Shown here piece by piece: positions 37,186 through 46,360 of a DNA stretch of 59,426 nucleotides. Below the pieces are notes generated by a model that searched no databases, was not told the DNA's origin, and saw only the letters and a program-made list of their open reading frames with translations. Made by a program: the position numbers and the translations under genes. Origin of the DNA: an uncultured Porphyromonadaceae bacterium (GTDB lineage Bacteria > Bacteroidota > Bacteroidia > Bacteroidales > Muribaculaceae); contig UQUV01000016.1 of the NCBI GenBank assembly GCA_900544305.1, positions 1-59,426 on the forward strand, read 5' to 3'. Every line of letters starts with the position of its first letter. The first letter of the stretch is position 1.

Positions 37186-38106
37186 ATGAAAACCAAATTT
37201 ATTTTAGTGGCAATGACATTAGTCTGCCTCATGGGGCAAGCCCATCCTAAAGTAGAAGGCAGCCCACAAATGCTCCTTAAATCGCAAGAAGGCTTTATGG
37301 CCCCCACATGGTCGCCTGACGGACAGCAATTAGCTGTGACCGGAAACAATTACACAGGCATTTGGATTGCGAACATTGATGGAAGCGGAATCCAACAAAT
37401 CACATCCGATGCCGGAGCCGGCTATAAAATGGTATGGAGACCGGAAAGCAACACGATTCTTGGAAGAACCAACGTCATCAAAAACGGACGCGTACTTCAT
37501 CAACTCAAAATTTACGACACGAAAACAGGGAAGAGCGCCATCGTAATGGACGCCACACGAAATCTGTGCGGAACTCCGACATGGGGAAAAGCCGGCGAAG
37601 TCAAGTTCGCCAAAAAGGACGGCGCACAAAAAATCCGTCTCTCCGCAAAGCAGGCTTCCCCGATTCAGTTGAATGTGTATGAAACGATGCTGTCCTATCC
37701 TTTTGAGGCGACACAGTTGATTCCCAACTTGTCGGAATTTGCCGGGAAACCCATCATCAACCCGTCAATGAGTCCCGACGGCTCAAAAATCGCATTCCAG
37801 ATAGCTGGTAAAGGTATTTTTGTCTGTGCTGCCGACGGCAGCCAGCTCAAGCATCTTGGCAAAGGTTCTTACCCTTCATGGATGCCTGACAACAAACATA
37901 TCGTAGTTGCAGAAGTTAAAGACAACGGCGAAGTTTTCACGTCTTCTAAACTCATTTCTTTCGACACAGAGTCTGGCGAATCCGCCTTGCTTTTTGCAAA
38001 CAACAACATGATACCAGTCACTCCGGCGGTATCCCCAAAAGGCAATCAGCTTGCTTTCGAAAACAGCCGGAACGGATGTATCTACATTCTTAATCTAACC
38101 TTTTAA
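37186..38106 (+). CDS. Exported TolB-like PD40 beta-propeller protein
   Basis: The 306-residue protein has a signal peptide (about 1-19, ending GQAHP) and then PD40/WD40-like blades. Two of them carry the TolB signature: APTWSPDGQQLAVTG near 44-58 and NPSMSPDGSKIAFQI near 200. A third near the C-terminus reads TPAVSPKGNQLAFEN. Proteins of this type bind partner proteins or peptidoglycan-associated lipoproteins in the periplasm. It lies 12 nt upstream of a large secreted amidase, so a joint role in cell-wall or mucopeptide handling is likely but inferred. It is too small for a full TolB and lacks the TolB N-terminal domain. Confidence 0.8.
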   Translation: MKTKFILVAMTLVCLMGQAHPKVEGSPQMLLKSQEGFMAPTWSPDGQQLAVTGNNYTGIWIANIDGSGIQQITSDAGAGYKMVWRPESNTILGRTNVIKNGRVLHQLKIYDTKTGKSAIVMDATRNLCGTPTWGKAGEVKFAKKDGAQKIRLSAKQASPIQLNVYETMLSYPFEATQLIPNLSEFAGKPIINPSMSPDGSKIAFQIAGKGIFVCAADGSQLKHLGKGSYPSWMPDNKHIVVAEVKDNGEVFTSSKLISFDTESGESALLFANNNMIPVTPAVSPKGNQLAFENSRNGCIYILNLTF

Positions 38107-38118
38107 ACACAGATTCTT

Positions 38119-40680
38119 ATGAAAAATTTCACACATATTATAAAGAACTCGCTGCTATCGTTTTCTTTATGCCTCGTTGGCGGTTCAAGCATGTTTGCAG
38201 CCGATGTCAACGGTTGGGGTGATTTCAGATTATACCTTGACCCCGGACACGCCCAACGAGAAAACGGAGGCCTGTACAATTATTCAGAAGCAGAAAAAGT
38301 ATTGCGTGTAGCGTGGTCAATACGCGACTACTTGTTGAAATACACAGACATGCCGGCTGAAAACATCAAGCTATGCCGCGAAACCGATAACGACTATATA
38401 GACCTCACCGACCGTGTCGATGTCGCAAACGCTTGGGACGCTGATTTCTACTACTCCATTCACTCAGATGCAGGCGACGCGACAACACCCAACACCACCC
38501 TCACCATGTTTGGCGGCTGGAGAAACAACGGTGTGGAAATTGAGAAGACTCCAAATGGCGGAAAGGCTTTTGGAGAGTTCCTCTGTCCAAACTTGAGCGG
38601 CGTAATGCAAGTTGACACCCGCGGCAACTGGTACGACCGATGCTACTACGACAAGAGTCCTGCAACTCACACAAACCAATACCCGTATTTAGCCGTAAAC
38701 CGTCGCAGCAACATGCCATCTCTGCTTAGCGAAGGAGGATACCACACTCACGCTTTCCAACAGCAACGCAACATCAACGAAAGTTACAAACGTCTTGAAG
38801 GCTACGCAGCATTCCGCTCTATCCTACAATATCGAGGATTTGATATTCCGGAACAGACAATTCTTGCCGGCGTGGTTTCCAATTCCGAGAATGGCGTAGC
38901 GGCAAACGGCGTAACCATTACCGTTGGCGACCAATCAGTCACTACGGACTCCTACGAATCCATCTTCAACAAGTACAGTCGTGACCCCAATATGCTGCAC
39001 AACGGATTCTTCATGTTTGAGGACCTTGAAGCAGGAAAAGAATACACGGTAACATTCTCATCACCCGAATACGGAACAACAGAAAAGAAGGTTACCATCA
39101 TTTCCAATCCGGACGGAACTGCGGCCGAAAATATCACATGGTTTGATGTGCAGCTCACGTCAGTTGCACCGGCAAAAGTGGATCAAATTTCAGCTTCCGA
39201 CCTGTCGGCTGTCAGCAAACGCAATCCGCTAACAATAACTTTCTCCCGCAACATGGACCAGGAAAGTGTAAAACAGGCATTCAGCATCTCCAACAATGGA
39301 GAAGTCAGCCTAAGTTGGGAAAACGGATACACATTGAACGTTGATATCAGCAAACTGGAGAACGAGCAAACTTACAAAATAACAATTGATGGAGCAATTG
39401 CCAAAAACGAACAGACCGGCCAATTCTTCGATGGTGACGGCGACGGAGAAGAAGGTGGAAATTACGAACTGGAATTCACCATTGAACCATTTGACGAGAC
39501 CGCTCCGGAAATTGTTTCTGTCGACCCGGCTATTGACGGAGAATCGCTCTGCACATATCGCCCTGTTATCCGTGTTGAATTCAGTGAAGAAATTGTTTGG
39601 AACGAAGACAACACAAACGACCTGATAACATTGACAGACTCGGAAAACAACACCTATGCAGGTAAACTCACTCACGATGTCATCAACGGAACATCCGTTA
39701 TACACTACTTCTTAAATGAAGACCTTCCTCTCGACAAATGTTTCTTGGTTAAAGTTAAAGGCGGCCTTGCCGATTTCAGCGGCAACTTGTCCGAACCATT
39801 CGCCTGGAAATTCTTATCGGAATATCGCAATGCCACCAATACAATTGTTGTTGACAAACTTGATTCTACAAGTGGTTGGTGGGCACCAAGCGGTTCCGGC
39901 AGTACAGAAGGCCTGATTGTTGACGACAGCAGTTGGAACACCTCATCCGAAACTTATTCGGCAGAGAGTTCTGCAAGCTGCGAATTGATTTACGCTTTTG
40001 ATCAAATGGCGACATCATCCGTATGGCAAATTCGTGAATACCGTCAGTCCGGCGCAAGCACAGTGGTATCCAACACTACCGACGGCGTGCTCCAATTCTG
40101 GCTATATGGCGACGGTTCCAATAATCAAGTGTCTGCCATGGTTCGTGCCAACAGCGCATCCGGAGGTCTGAAACATCGTACCATGCACCCCATTTCATTC
40201 AAAGGATGGAAACTTTTGACTTGGGACATGGCCAACGAACCATACGAGACCTTTACCGGAACCGATCAGTTGAACGGAAAATGGATTCTTGACAGTTTCT
40301 TCATGAAGCACTTCGACAAGAGCTCAAGCCCCGAAGAACCGCAACAGGCATGGAACGGCAGAATCCTGTTCGACGATCTGACATTCGTCACTTATGACAA
40401 GACCGCAAACAGAACAGCTTCACTCGACGATATTAGCGAAGGTTCTTCTGTTGAAAACATCACAAGCGGAATCACCGTCAAACAACAGGGCAAAACTTTG
40501 ACCATTGCCGGTGAGAACATCCAAAGCATCCGCATATTCAACCTGTCAGGAGAAATGATTGCCAACCCTGGCTCTTTACAGTTCATGAACGTTATTGACA
40601 TGTCGCAATATGCAAATGGCATGTATCTTCTTGAAATCCAGACTCAATCAGAACACATGGTAAAAAAGATTGCATTCTAA
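38119..40680 (+). CDS. Secreted N-acetylmuramoyl-L-alanine amidase with Ig-like domains and T9SS-type tail
   Basis: The enzyme should cut the amide bond between MurNAc and the peptide stem. The 853 residues show a signal peptide (1 to about 28), Amidase_3 (about 36-240), a carboxypeptidase-regulatory-like domain (about 248-347), two Big_5/Ig-like domains (about 350-457 and 458-570), a beta-sandwich resembling a carbohydrate-binding module (about 575-775) and a C-terminal type A sorting domain (about 785-853; IRIFNLSGEM, then YANGMYLLEI). Zinc ligands fit H44 (DPGH), E59, H115 (YSIHSD) and catalytic E205 (LLSEGG). A DGDGDGEEGG loop near 438-447 could bind calcium. The tail predicts export by the type IX system to the surface. 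Confidence 0.88.
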   Translation: MKNFTHIIKNSLLSFSLCLVGGSSMFAADVNGWGDFRLYLDPGHAQRENGGLYNYSEAEKVLRVAWSIRDYLLKYTDMPAENIKLCRETDNDYIDLTDRVDVANAWDADFYYSIHSDAGDATTPNTTLTMFGGWRNNGVEIEKTPNGGKAFGEFLCPNLSGVMQVDTRGNWYDRCYYDKSPATHTNQYPYLAVNRRSNMPSLLSEGGYHTHAFQQQRNINESYKRLEGYAAFRSILQYRGFDIPEQTILAGVVSNSENGVAANGVTITVGDQSVTTDSYESIFNKYSRDPNMLHNGFFMFEDLEAGKEYTVTFSSPEYGTTEKKVTIISNPDGTAAENITWFDVQLTSVAPAKVDQISASDLSAVSKRNPLTITFSRNMDQESVKQAFSISNNGEVSLSWENGYTLNVDISKLENEQTYKITIDGAIAKNEQTGQFFDGDGDGEEGGNYELEFTIEPFDETAPEIVSVDPAIDGESLCTYRPVIRVEFSEEIVWNEDNTNDLITLTDSENNTYAGKLTHDVINGTSVIHYFLNEDLPLDKCFLVKVKGGLADFSGNLSEPFAWKFLSEYRNATNTIVVDKLDSTSGWWAPSGSGSTEGLIVDDSSWNTSSETYSAESSASCELIYAFDQMATSSVWQIREYRQSGASTVVSNTTDGVLQFWLYGDGSNNQVSAMVRANSASGGLKHRTMHPISFKGWKLLTWDMANEPYETFTGTDQLNGKWILDSFFMKHFDKSSSPEEPQQAWNGRILFDDLTFVTYDKTANRTASLDDISEGSSVENITSGITVKQQGKTLTIAGENIQSIRIFNLSGEMIANPGSLQFMNVIDMSQYANGMYLLEIQTQSEHMVKKIAF

Positions 40681-40702
40681 ATTGAGCACACGCTAAAACA
40701 AG

Positions 40703-40740
40703 AGCGCCTTGTCCTAAGAAGTTCGGACAAGGCGCTTTTT
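40703..40740 (+). terminator. Intrinsic terminator of the propeller-amidase operon
   Basis: 12-bp perfect stem (AGCGCCTTGTCC at 40703-40714, GGACAAGGCGCT at 40725-40736) followed by TTTT. Confidence 0.9.
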
Positions 40741-40767
40741 CATTTCTGACATGCACATATAAAACAA

Positions 40768-40793
40768 AAAGAGGCTGCAATCGCAACCTCTTT
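40768..40793 (-). terminator. Intrinsic terminator of rpsP
   Basis: AAAGAGGCTGC (40768-40778) pairs with GCAACCTCTTT (40783-40793) with one mismatch. On the minus strand it exits into a T-run. It lies 29 nt after the rpsP stop. Confidence 0.75.
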
Positions 40794-40821
40794 TATTTCG
40801 CCATTTAAAGAATCGCCAAAA

Positions 40822-41367
40822 TTATTCAGCAGCAGCTTCTTCAGTAGCAGCTTCAGCGTTTTCAGCAGCAGCTTCTTCAGCTTGTTTTGCAGCTTCAGCA
40901 GCAGCCAATTCAGCTTTCTTTTGAGCAACCAATTCAGCCTTAGCTTGGTTCTTAGCTTTTTCTTCTTCCAAGCGTTGGTTTTCTGCTTGCTTCTTGCTGT
41001 CTGCCAACTTAGCCTTAACTGAATTTACAGAAGCTTCTTTAGCTTGCTTCCATGCATCGAAACGACGTTGTGCTTCTTCTGCAGAGAAAGCGCCTTTCTT
41101 AACACCACCTTGCAAGTGCTTCATCATCAAAACACCTTCCTGAGAAAGGATGCGACGAACTGTGTCAGTCGGTTGTGCACCAACATTCACCCAATACAAA
41201 GCTCTTTCGAAATTTAAACTTATTGTAGCAGGATTAGTGTTCGGATTATAAGAACCTATCCTTTCAATAAATTTACCATCTCGTGGTGCCCTGCTATCAG
41301 CGATAACAATTGGATAGAACGCATAGCGTTTGCGGCCATGACGTTGTAATCTGATTTTTGTTGCCAT
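40822..41367 (-). CDS. rpsP: 30S ribosomal protein S16 with long acidic-alanine tail
   Basis: S16 is an assembly and structural protein of the small subunit. Residues 1-85 are the S16 domain (MATKIRLQRHGRKRYAFYPIV, DGKFIERIGSYNP, ALYWVNVGAQPTDTVRRIL). The remaining 95 or so residues form a probable helical tail, first basic then Ala/Glu-rich, ending EAATEEAAAE. The total is 181 residues against about 80-90 in E. coli; such tails occur in other Bacteroidota. I chose the ATG at 41367 over an upstream ATG at 41436. The conserved domain starts there, and the exact-consensus promoter lies inside the longer frame. Confidence 0.93.
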   Translation of the reverse strand: MATKIRLQRHGRKRYAFYPIVIADSRAPRDGKFIERIGSYNPNTNPATISLNFERALYWVNVGAQPTDTVRRILSQEGVLMMKHLQGGVKKGAFSAEEAQRRFDAWKQAKEASVNSVKAKLADSKKQAENQRLEEEKAKNQAKAELVAQKKAELAAAEAAKQAEEAAAENAEAATEEAAAE

Positions 41368-41406
41368 TGAATTGTAGTTTAAATTTAGTATTAAGTTATT
41401 CGCGTG

Positions 41407-41437
41407 CAAAGGTACAACAAATAAATTATACCACAAA
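41407..41437 (-). promoter_or_regulatory. Exact-consensus promoter of rpsP
   Basis: On the minus strand, TTTG (41434-41437) and TACCTTTG (41407-41414) are separated by 19 nt, an exact Bacteroidota promoter. It decides the rpsP start, because it lies upstream of 41367 but within the longer open frame. Confidence 0.8.
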
Positions 41438-41475
41438 ATATTACTATCTTTTTTCCAATAATCAATTAAAAAACT

Positions 41476-41483
41476 TACCTTTG
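41476..41483 (+). promoter_or_regulatory. Probable promoter of tsaC operon
   Basis: TACCTTTG matches TAnnTTTG, 22 nt before the tsaC ATG, with a T-rich -33 region. It is divergent from the rpsP promoter. Confidence 0.6.
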
Positions 41484-41505
41484 TAGTAAATCAAACCGGA
41501 TAACT

Positions 41506-42069
41506 ATGGAAGAAGATATAAAAAATGCGATTGAGATATTAAAAAAAGGCGGGGTCATCTTATACCCTACCGATACAATTTGGGGCATCGGTTGCGATGC
41601 AACCAACGCAGATGCTGTGGATAGAATATACAAGATAAAAAGACGGGCTGAAAATAAAGCCATGCTCGTATTGTTGGATTCTGATAAAAAACTGGACAGA
41701 TATGTTTCCGATGTGCCAGAAATGGCCTACACTCTTAACGAGCTCAGCGAGAAACCGGTAACAATCATTTACGACAACGCCTATAATCTTGCTAAAAATC
41801 TTTTGGGAGAAAACGATAGCGTTGGCATACGAATCTCACGGGAAGAATTTACGCAAAAGCTTTGTGCCGCATTGGGTCGACCCATCGTTTCCACTTCCGC
41901 CAACATAAGCGGACAACCTTCCCCTGCCATTTTTGCCGAAATCCAGGATGAAATCAAAAATGCCGTCGACTATATTGTCCACTATCGACGTGACGACACG
42001 TCTAAACACGCACCATCCAGTGTTATAAAACTTTCTTCTGACAATACAATTAAAATTATCAGACCTTGA
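41506..42069 (+). CDS. tsaC: Threonylcarbamoyl-AMP synthase (TsaC/YrdC/Sua5 family)
   Basis: The enzyme makes threonylcarbamoyl-AMP for the t6A37 modification of ANN-decoding tRNAs. The 187-residue YrdC-domain protein has the KGGVILYPTDTIWGIGCDATN start, the KIKRRAENKAMLVLL binding segment, VGIRIS and the PIVSTSANISGQPSP motif. It is a short (TsaC) form without the Sua5 extension. It is the first gene of an operon; the next gene's TTG start overlaps its TGA. Confidence 0.93.
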   Translation: MEEDIKNAIEILKKGGVILYPTDTIWGIGCDATNADAVDRIYKIKRRAENKAMLVLLDSDKKLDRYVSDVPEMAYTLNELSEKPVTIIYDNAYNLAKNLLGENDSVGIRISREEFTQKLCAALGRPIVSTSANISGQPSPAIFAEIQDEIKNAVDYIVHYRRDDTSKHAPSSVIKLSSDNTIKIIRP

Positions 42070-43496
42070 TAAAACCCGGAAAGCTTAGAGCCGCATATGT
42101 TTTATGCGACTTCATTGCCGCAAACATAGCGTGGTGCCTTTTTTCGACAGCACGCTATTACATGACTCTTGACCTTGTGACGATGCACGGGTTCTCGTCA
42201 TTGTGGTCATTCCTGTCAGCACCGTCATTGGTTGCCGGACAAATCATCATACCTTTTTTTATCATATTTATATCATATTTGTCAGGTTATTACAACGGTT
42301 CTGTTTTAAAATCACGTCTTCAGGAATTTTTGACAACCAGCGTTTCGTCTTTTGTTGCTTCGTTGGTTGTATTTTTTACAATTCTTATCAACGACGCTTA
42401 TCAGGAACGGCTCAAGAATTACGAATTGATACTCATCATGTGGGGTATTCTGTTCGTTCTTCAATATTTTTTCCGGCTGACCATCACAAATATTGTAGCA
42501 GGAAAAGTAAAGACAGGCGAACTTGAAATCAATGCTCTTTTAATAGGGTATGGCAAATATGCCATTGAGTTTGCCCACAAACTGATAAAAGCCAAAGGAA
42601 CGATGGGTTATAAAATCAAAGGCTTTGTACGGTTGGAAGGTGATGCAGATGTCTGTCCGAACGAATGGCACATCCCGGTATATGAAATTGATGAGTTGGA
42701 CGAGCTTTGCCAGCATGAGCAAATACAAACACTTATCATTACAACTCCGTCCAAAAACAGGAATAACACTTTGAACCTGATTAACAGGCTGTTCAAATAC
42801 AACCTCCCTATAAAAATCCGCCCGGAGCTATATGACATTCTATTATCGCGAATCCGACACGCCAACATCATCGGAGAACCTCTGATTGATATTGCACAAA
42901 GCAATATGACCGAATGTCAGAAAAGCATCAAGCGGACACTTGACATCGTTGCATCCGTTTTTGCACTTGTTCTGTTGTCTCCACTTTTCGCCATTGTGGC
43001 ATTATTGATAAAGAAAGACTCAAAAGGACCGATTTTTTACAAACAAGAAAGAATCGGCAAATCCGGAAAGCCTTTCAATATCTACAAATTCAGAACAATG
43101 GTATGTAATGCAGAGTCGACAACCCCTCAATTGTCATCCGAGAACGACCGGCGCATCACCAATGTAGGCAAAACCCTTAGAAAATACAGAATTGACGAAA
43201 TACCGCAATTTTGGAATGTGCTGAAAGGGGAAATGTCCATAGTGGGACCGCGGCCTGAACGGAAATATTTTGCAGATCAGATTATTGAGAAAGCCCCCTA
43301 TTATGCTCTGGTATATCAAGTCCGTCCCGGTATTACATCATGGGGTATGGTGAAATTCGGATATGCCACGAATGTGGAAGAAATGATTGCACGTGCGAAA
43401 TACGATTTGATTTATATAGAAAACATGTCACTCCTGATTGACTTGAAAATCATCACCTATACGGTGAGAACAGTCGTGACAGGAAAAGGTTTGTAA
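42066..43496 (+). CDS. Polyprenyl-phosphate sugar phosphotransferase (WbaP/WcaJ-like)
   Basis: The enzyme adds a sugar-1-phosphate to undecaprenyl phosphate, the first step of capsule or exopolysaccharide repeat assembly. The 476 residues comprise about four N-terminal TM segments (to about 140), a CoA-binding-like Rossmann domain (about 145-265, LLIGYGKYAIEFAHKLI), one further TM helix (about 298-316) and the catalytic sugar transferase domain. The last shows GPIFYKQERIGKSGKPFNIYKFRTM and SIVGPRPERK. The start is a TTG at 42066 overlapping the tsaC stop; no ATG occurs before the conserved LCDF region. No other glycosyltransferases flank it, so it is outside any capsule locus. Confidence 0.88.
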   Translation: MIKPGKLRAAYVLCDFIAANIAWCLFSTARYYMTLDLVTMHGFSSLWSFLSAPSLVAGQIIIPFFIIFISYLSGYYNGSVLKSRLQEFLTTSVSSFVASLVVFFTILINDAYQERLKNYELILIMWGILFVLQYFFRLTITNIVAGKVKTGELEINALLIGYGKYAIEFAHKLIKAKGTMGYKIKGFVRLEGDADVCPNEWHIPVYEIDELDELCQHEQIQTLIITTPSKNRNNTLNLINRLFKYNLPIKIRPELYDILLSRIRHANIIGEPLIDIAQSNMTECQKSIKRTLDIVASVFALVLLSPLFAIVALLIKKDSKGPIFYKQERIGKSGKPFNIYKFRTMVCNAESTTPQLSSENDRRITNVGKTLRKYRIDEIPQFWNVLKGEMSIVGPRPERKYFADQIIEKAPYYALVYQVRPGITSWGMVKFGYATNVEEMIARAKYDLIYIENMSLLIDLKIITYTVRTVVTGKGL

Positions 43497-43500
43497 TATT

Positions 43501-45309
43501 ATGTTAGCTGAATTAAAATTAAAGGACAAATTCAATGCGGGATTAATGTGGATTATCCAATGGCGGGAAAACCACATCAAGGAAAAGACATTCTTGTTAA
43601 TACTCGCATTCATTATCGGTATTTTTTCCGGCTTTGCCGCACTGTTGCTGAAGCTATTGATTTCAGCAATAGCCTCTATGCTTAGTACCCATTTGACAAT
43701 TTCCGGCGCCAACTATCTGTATTTGATATATCCGGTAGTCGGCATTTTAATTGTCGGACTCTACGTGCGTTATGTGGTTAAAGACAATATTTCGCACGGT
43801 GTGACAAGAGTGCTTCATGCCATATCACAGAACAAAAGCCGGCTGAAATTCCACAACACCTACACGTCATTAGTTGCCAGTTCCGTCACTATCGGGTTTG
43901 GTGGTTCGGTTGGAGCGGAAGGACCGATAGTCTATACTGGAGCCGCCATCGGATCTAATTTGGGAAGTTTTTTCCGAATGTCACCTCAAATCCTGATGAT
44001 GCTGGTCGGCAGTGGCGCTGCTGCCGGTGTTGCAGGAATTTTCAAGGCACCTATCGCCGGCATGTTGTTTGCGTTGGAAGTGCTGATGATTGACTTGACG
44101 ACAGTCTCTGTTATGCCGCTGTTGGTTTCATCCATCACAGCTGCAACGATTTCCTATATATTTACTGGCTATAGCCCCGAATTCGTTTTCGACCAGAGCG
44201 AAGCCTTCACGACTGCGAGAATTCCATTCGCCATCGCATTGGGAATTGTTTGCGGATTCACATCCCTCTATTTCACCAAGGTGATTAACTTTATGGAAAA
44301 CACCATAGCAAAAATGAAAAGTCCGTGGACAAAATTTGCATTCGGTTCTGTCATTCTCAGCGGACTGATATTTTGCTTTCCACCGCTATATGGTGAAGGT
44401 TATGAAGCCATCACCGAAATGTTGAAAGGCGACCCTTCTACTCTTTTCGACGGTAGTGTATTCTATAGCTTTAAAGATAATGTATGGTTTGTCCTGCTGT
44501 TTGTGCTTTTGATTATTTTGACAAAAGTTTTTGCTACCAGTGCCACAAACGGAGGTGGTGGTGTCGGCGGAACATTTGCACCGTCACTGTATGTTGGATG
44601 CATGACCGGATTCTTTTTTGCTTTCCTCATAAATACCATCGGAATTTTTCCGGGTGTTGAACTTTCCTGCAAAAACTTTGCTTTAATGGGTATGGCAGGT
44701 GTCATGTCCGGAGTAATGCACGCACCACTGATGGCAATCTTCTTGACCGCAGAAATGACGGGCGGCTACCAATTGTTCCTGCCGCTTCTTATCGTCTCTA
44801 CCCTCTCATATGTAACGATAAAATTATTTGTGCCTTACAGCATTTACACCATGCGTCTGGCAAAACGCGGGGAATTGCTTACACACCACAAAGACAAAGC
44901 AGTGCTTACCCTGCTCAAAATGGACAGTGTCATAGAAAAAGACTTTACGGAAGTTCATCCGGACATGAGCTTGAGAGAGATGGTAAATGCGATTTCACAA
45001 TCCGACAGAAACTTGTTTCCTGTCACCGACAAAAACGGCACATTGTTGGGTATTGTATTGCTGAATGATATCCGCAACATCATGTTCCGCCCGGCTCTAT
45101 ATGACAAGATGCATGTACGAAAATTCATGTGTACACCTCCCGCGAAAATTGAAATAAACGAGAATATGGAAAATGTTATGAAATTATTTGACCGGACAAA
45201 TGCCTGGAACCTGCCTGTCGTTGAAAATGGCAAATACATAGGCTTCGTCTCCAAGTCAAAAATTTTCAACTCCTACCGCCGTGTTCTCCGCCACTACTCT
45301 GATGATTAA
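43501..45309 (+). CDS. ClC family chloride channel/transporter with CBS pair
   Basis: The membrane domain (about 30-450) has the ClC motifs GGSVGAEGP (gating Glu E140), FKAPIAGMLFALEVL, and GGGVGGTFAPSLYVG. A CBS pair follows (about 470-600), as in eukaryotic and some bacterial members. The gating Glu is kept. The residue aligned with the inner proton Glu of E. coli ClC (E203) appears to be Val194 (LEV), as in ClC channels. The first filter motif GSGIP is ISHGV here, with S98 in the central Ser position. Ion selectivity is therefore probably chloride, but channel versus antiporter is open. It is 4 nt after the sugar transferase gene. Confidence 0.92.
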   Translation: MLAELKLKDKFNAGLMWIIQWRENHIKEKTFLLILAFIIGIFSGFAALLLKLLISAIASMLSTHLTISGANYLYLIYPVVGILIVGLYVRYVVKDNISHGVTRVLHAISQNKSRLKFHNTYTSLVASSVTIGFGGSVGAEGPIVYTGAAIGSNLGSFFRMSPQILMMLVGSGAAAGVAGIFKAPIAGMLFALEVLMIDLTTVSVMPLLVSSITAATISYIFTGYSPEFVFDQSEAFTTARIPFAIALGIVCGFTSLYFTKVINFMENTIAKMKSPWTKFAFGSVILSGLIFCFPPLYGEGYEAITEMLKGDPSTLFDGSVFYSFKDNVWFVLLFVLLIILTKVFATSATNGGGGVGGTFAPSLYVGCMTGFFFAFLINTIGIFPGVELSCKNFALMGMAGVMSGVMHAPLMAIFLTAEMTGGYQLFLPLLIVSTLSYVTIKLFVPYSIYTMRLAKRGELLTHHKDKAVLTLLKMDSVIEKDFTEVHPDMSLREMVNAISQSDRNLFPVTDKNGTLLGIVLLNDIRNIMFRPALYDKMHVRKFMCTPPAKIEINENMENVMKLFDRTNAWNLPVVENGKYIGFVSKSKIFNSYRRVLRHYSDD

Positions 45310-45332
45310 ACAAACTGAACTCTTTATACACA

Positions 45333-46295
45333 ATGACTAAAGACGAACTTAAAATTGTATTCTTCGGAACACCCGATTTTGCAGTGGAAAGTCTTTCCCG
45401 ACTTGTTGAAGGCGGCTATAACGTAGCTGCAGTTGTCACTATGCCAGACAAACAAGCCGGAAGAGGGCATCACATGATTCAATCAGATGTAAAAAAATAT
45501 GCCCTCGAAAAGGGCTTGAACATACTACAGCCCGAAAAATTAAAGGACGAGACATTTGTCAACCAGCTACGGGAAATCAATGCCGACTTGTTCATCGTCA
45601 TTGCATTCCGAATGCTTCCGGAAATTGTTTGGGGCATGCCAAGATTGGGCACATTCAATCTACATGCATCTTTGCTGCCAAAATATCGTGGAGCAGCCCC
45701 TATCAACTGGGCTGTTATCAATGGAGAAACGGAAACCGGTGTCACCACATTCTTCCTCAAACATGAAATCGACACGGGAGACATCATCCAGCAAAAACGC
45801 ATTTCAATAGCTGAAACGGACAATGTCGGCATTGTACACGACCGTTTGATGGAGCTCGGAGCCGGTATGGTGATAGAAACAGTCGACGCAATTATCAATG
45901 GCACCGTAAAAACGATTCCACAAGACGAACTGCTTAATGGCGCAGAACCGACACCGGCACCTAAAATTTTCAAAGACACCTGTTTGATTGACTGGAATCG
46001 GCCGGCAACTGCCATCTACAACCATATTAGAGGTCTTTCCCCTTACCCGGCCGCCTGGACGCAATTCAACAAAGAAGACAAAGATTATCAAATCAAAATT
46101 TACGAAACATCCCTACCGATGGACAATTCGCTAAATTTGCAACCGGGACAAATTGTGGTTCAAAATCGGAAAGCTTTTGTAGGCTGCTCCGATGGAATGC
46201 TGGAATTGAAATCCATTCAACTTTCCGGGAAAAAACGAATGAACGTTTCCGACTTCCTTTTAGGTTTCGATTTGAACAACATCTGTTTGGCATAA
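45333..46295 (+). CDS. fmt: Methionyl-tRNA formyltransferase
   Basis: Fmt formylates initiator Met-tRNA for translation start. The 320-residue protein has the formyl-transferase domain with IVFFGTPDFAV near 8-18, MPDKQAGRGH, the catalytic-loop region LHASLLPKYRGAAPINWAVING, and HEIDTGDIIQQ. The C-terminal OB-like domain (about 205-310) is present. It closes the tsaC operon, 23 nt after the ClC gene, and a strong convergent terminator follows. Synteny of tsaC, ClC and fmt is familiar from other Bacteroidales. Confidence 0.95.
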   Translation: MTKDELKIVFFGTPDFAVESLSRLVEGGYNVAAVVTMPDKQAGRGHHMIQSDVKKYALEKGLNILQPEKLKDETFVNQLREINADLFIVIAFRMLPEIVWGMPRLGTFNLHASLLPKYRGAAPINWAVINGETETGVTTFFLKHEIDTGDIIQQKRISIAETDNVGIVHDRLMELGAGMVIETVDAIINGTVKTIPQDELLNGAEPTPAPKIFKDTCLIDWNRPATAIYNHIRGLSPYPAAWTQFNKEDKDYQIKIYETSLPMDNSLNLQPGQIVVQNRKAFVGCSDGMLELKSIQLSGKKRMNVSDFLLGFDLNNICLA

Positions 46296-46311
46296 TTTAT
46301 TCCAACATAAA

Positions 46312-46351
46312 AACAGCCCCTGCGCGAAGACGTGCAGGGGCTGTTCGTTTT
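46312..46351. terminator. Bidirectional terminator between fmt and rmuC
   Basis: 12-bp perfect stem (AACAGCCCCTGC at 46312-46323, GCAGGGGCTGTT at 46334-46345) with a T-rich plus-strand exit, between convergent genes. Confidence 0.9.
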
Positions 46352-46360
46352 TTCTTTTAT

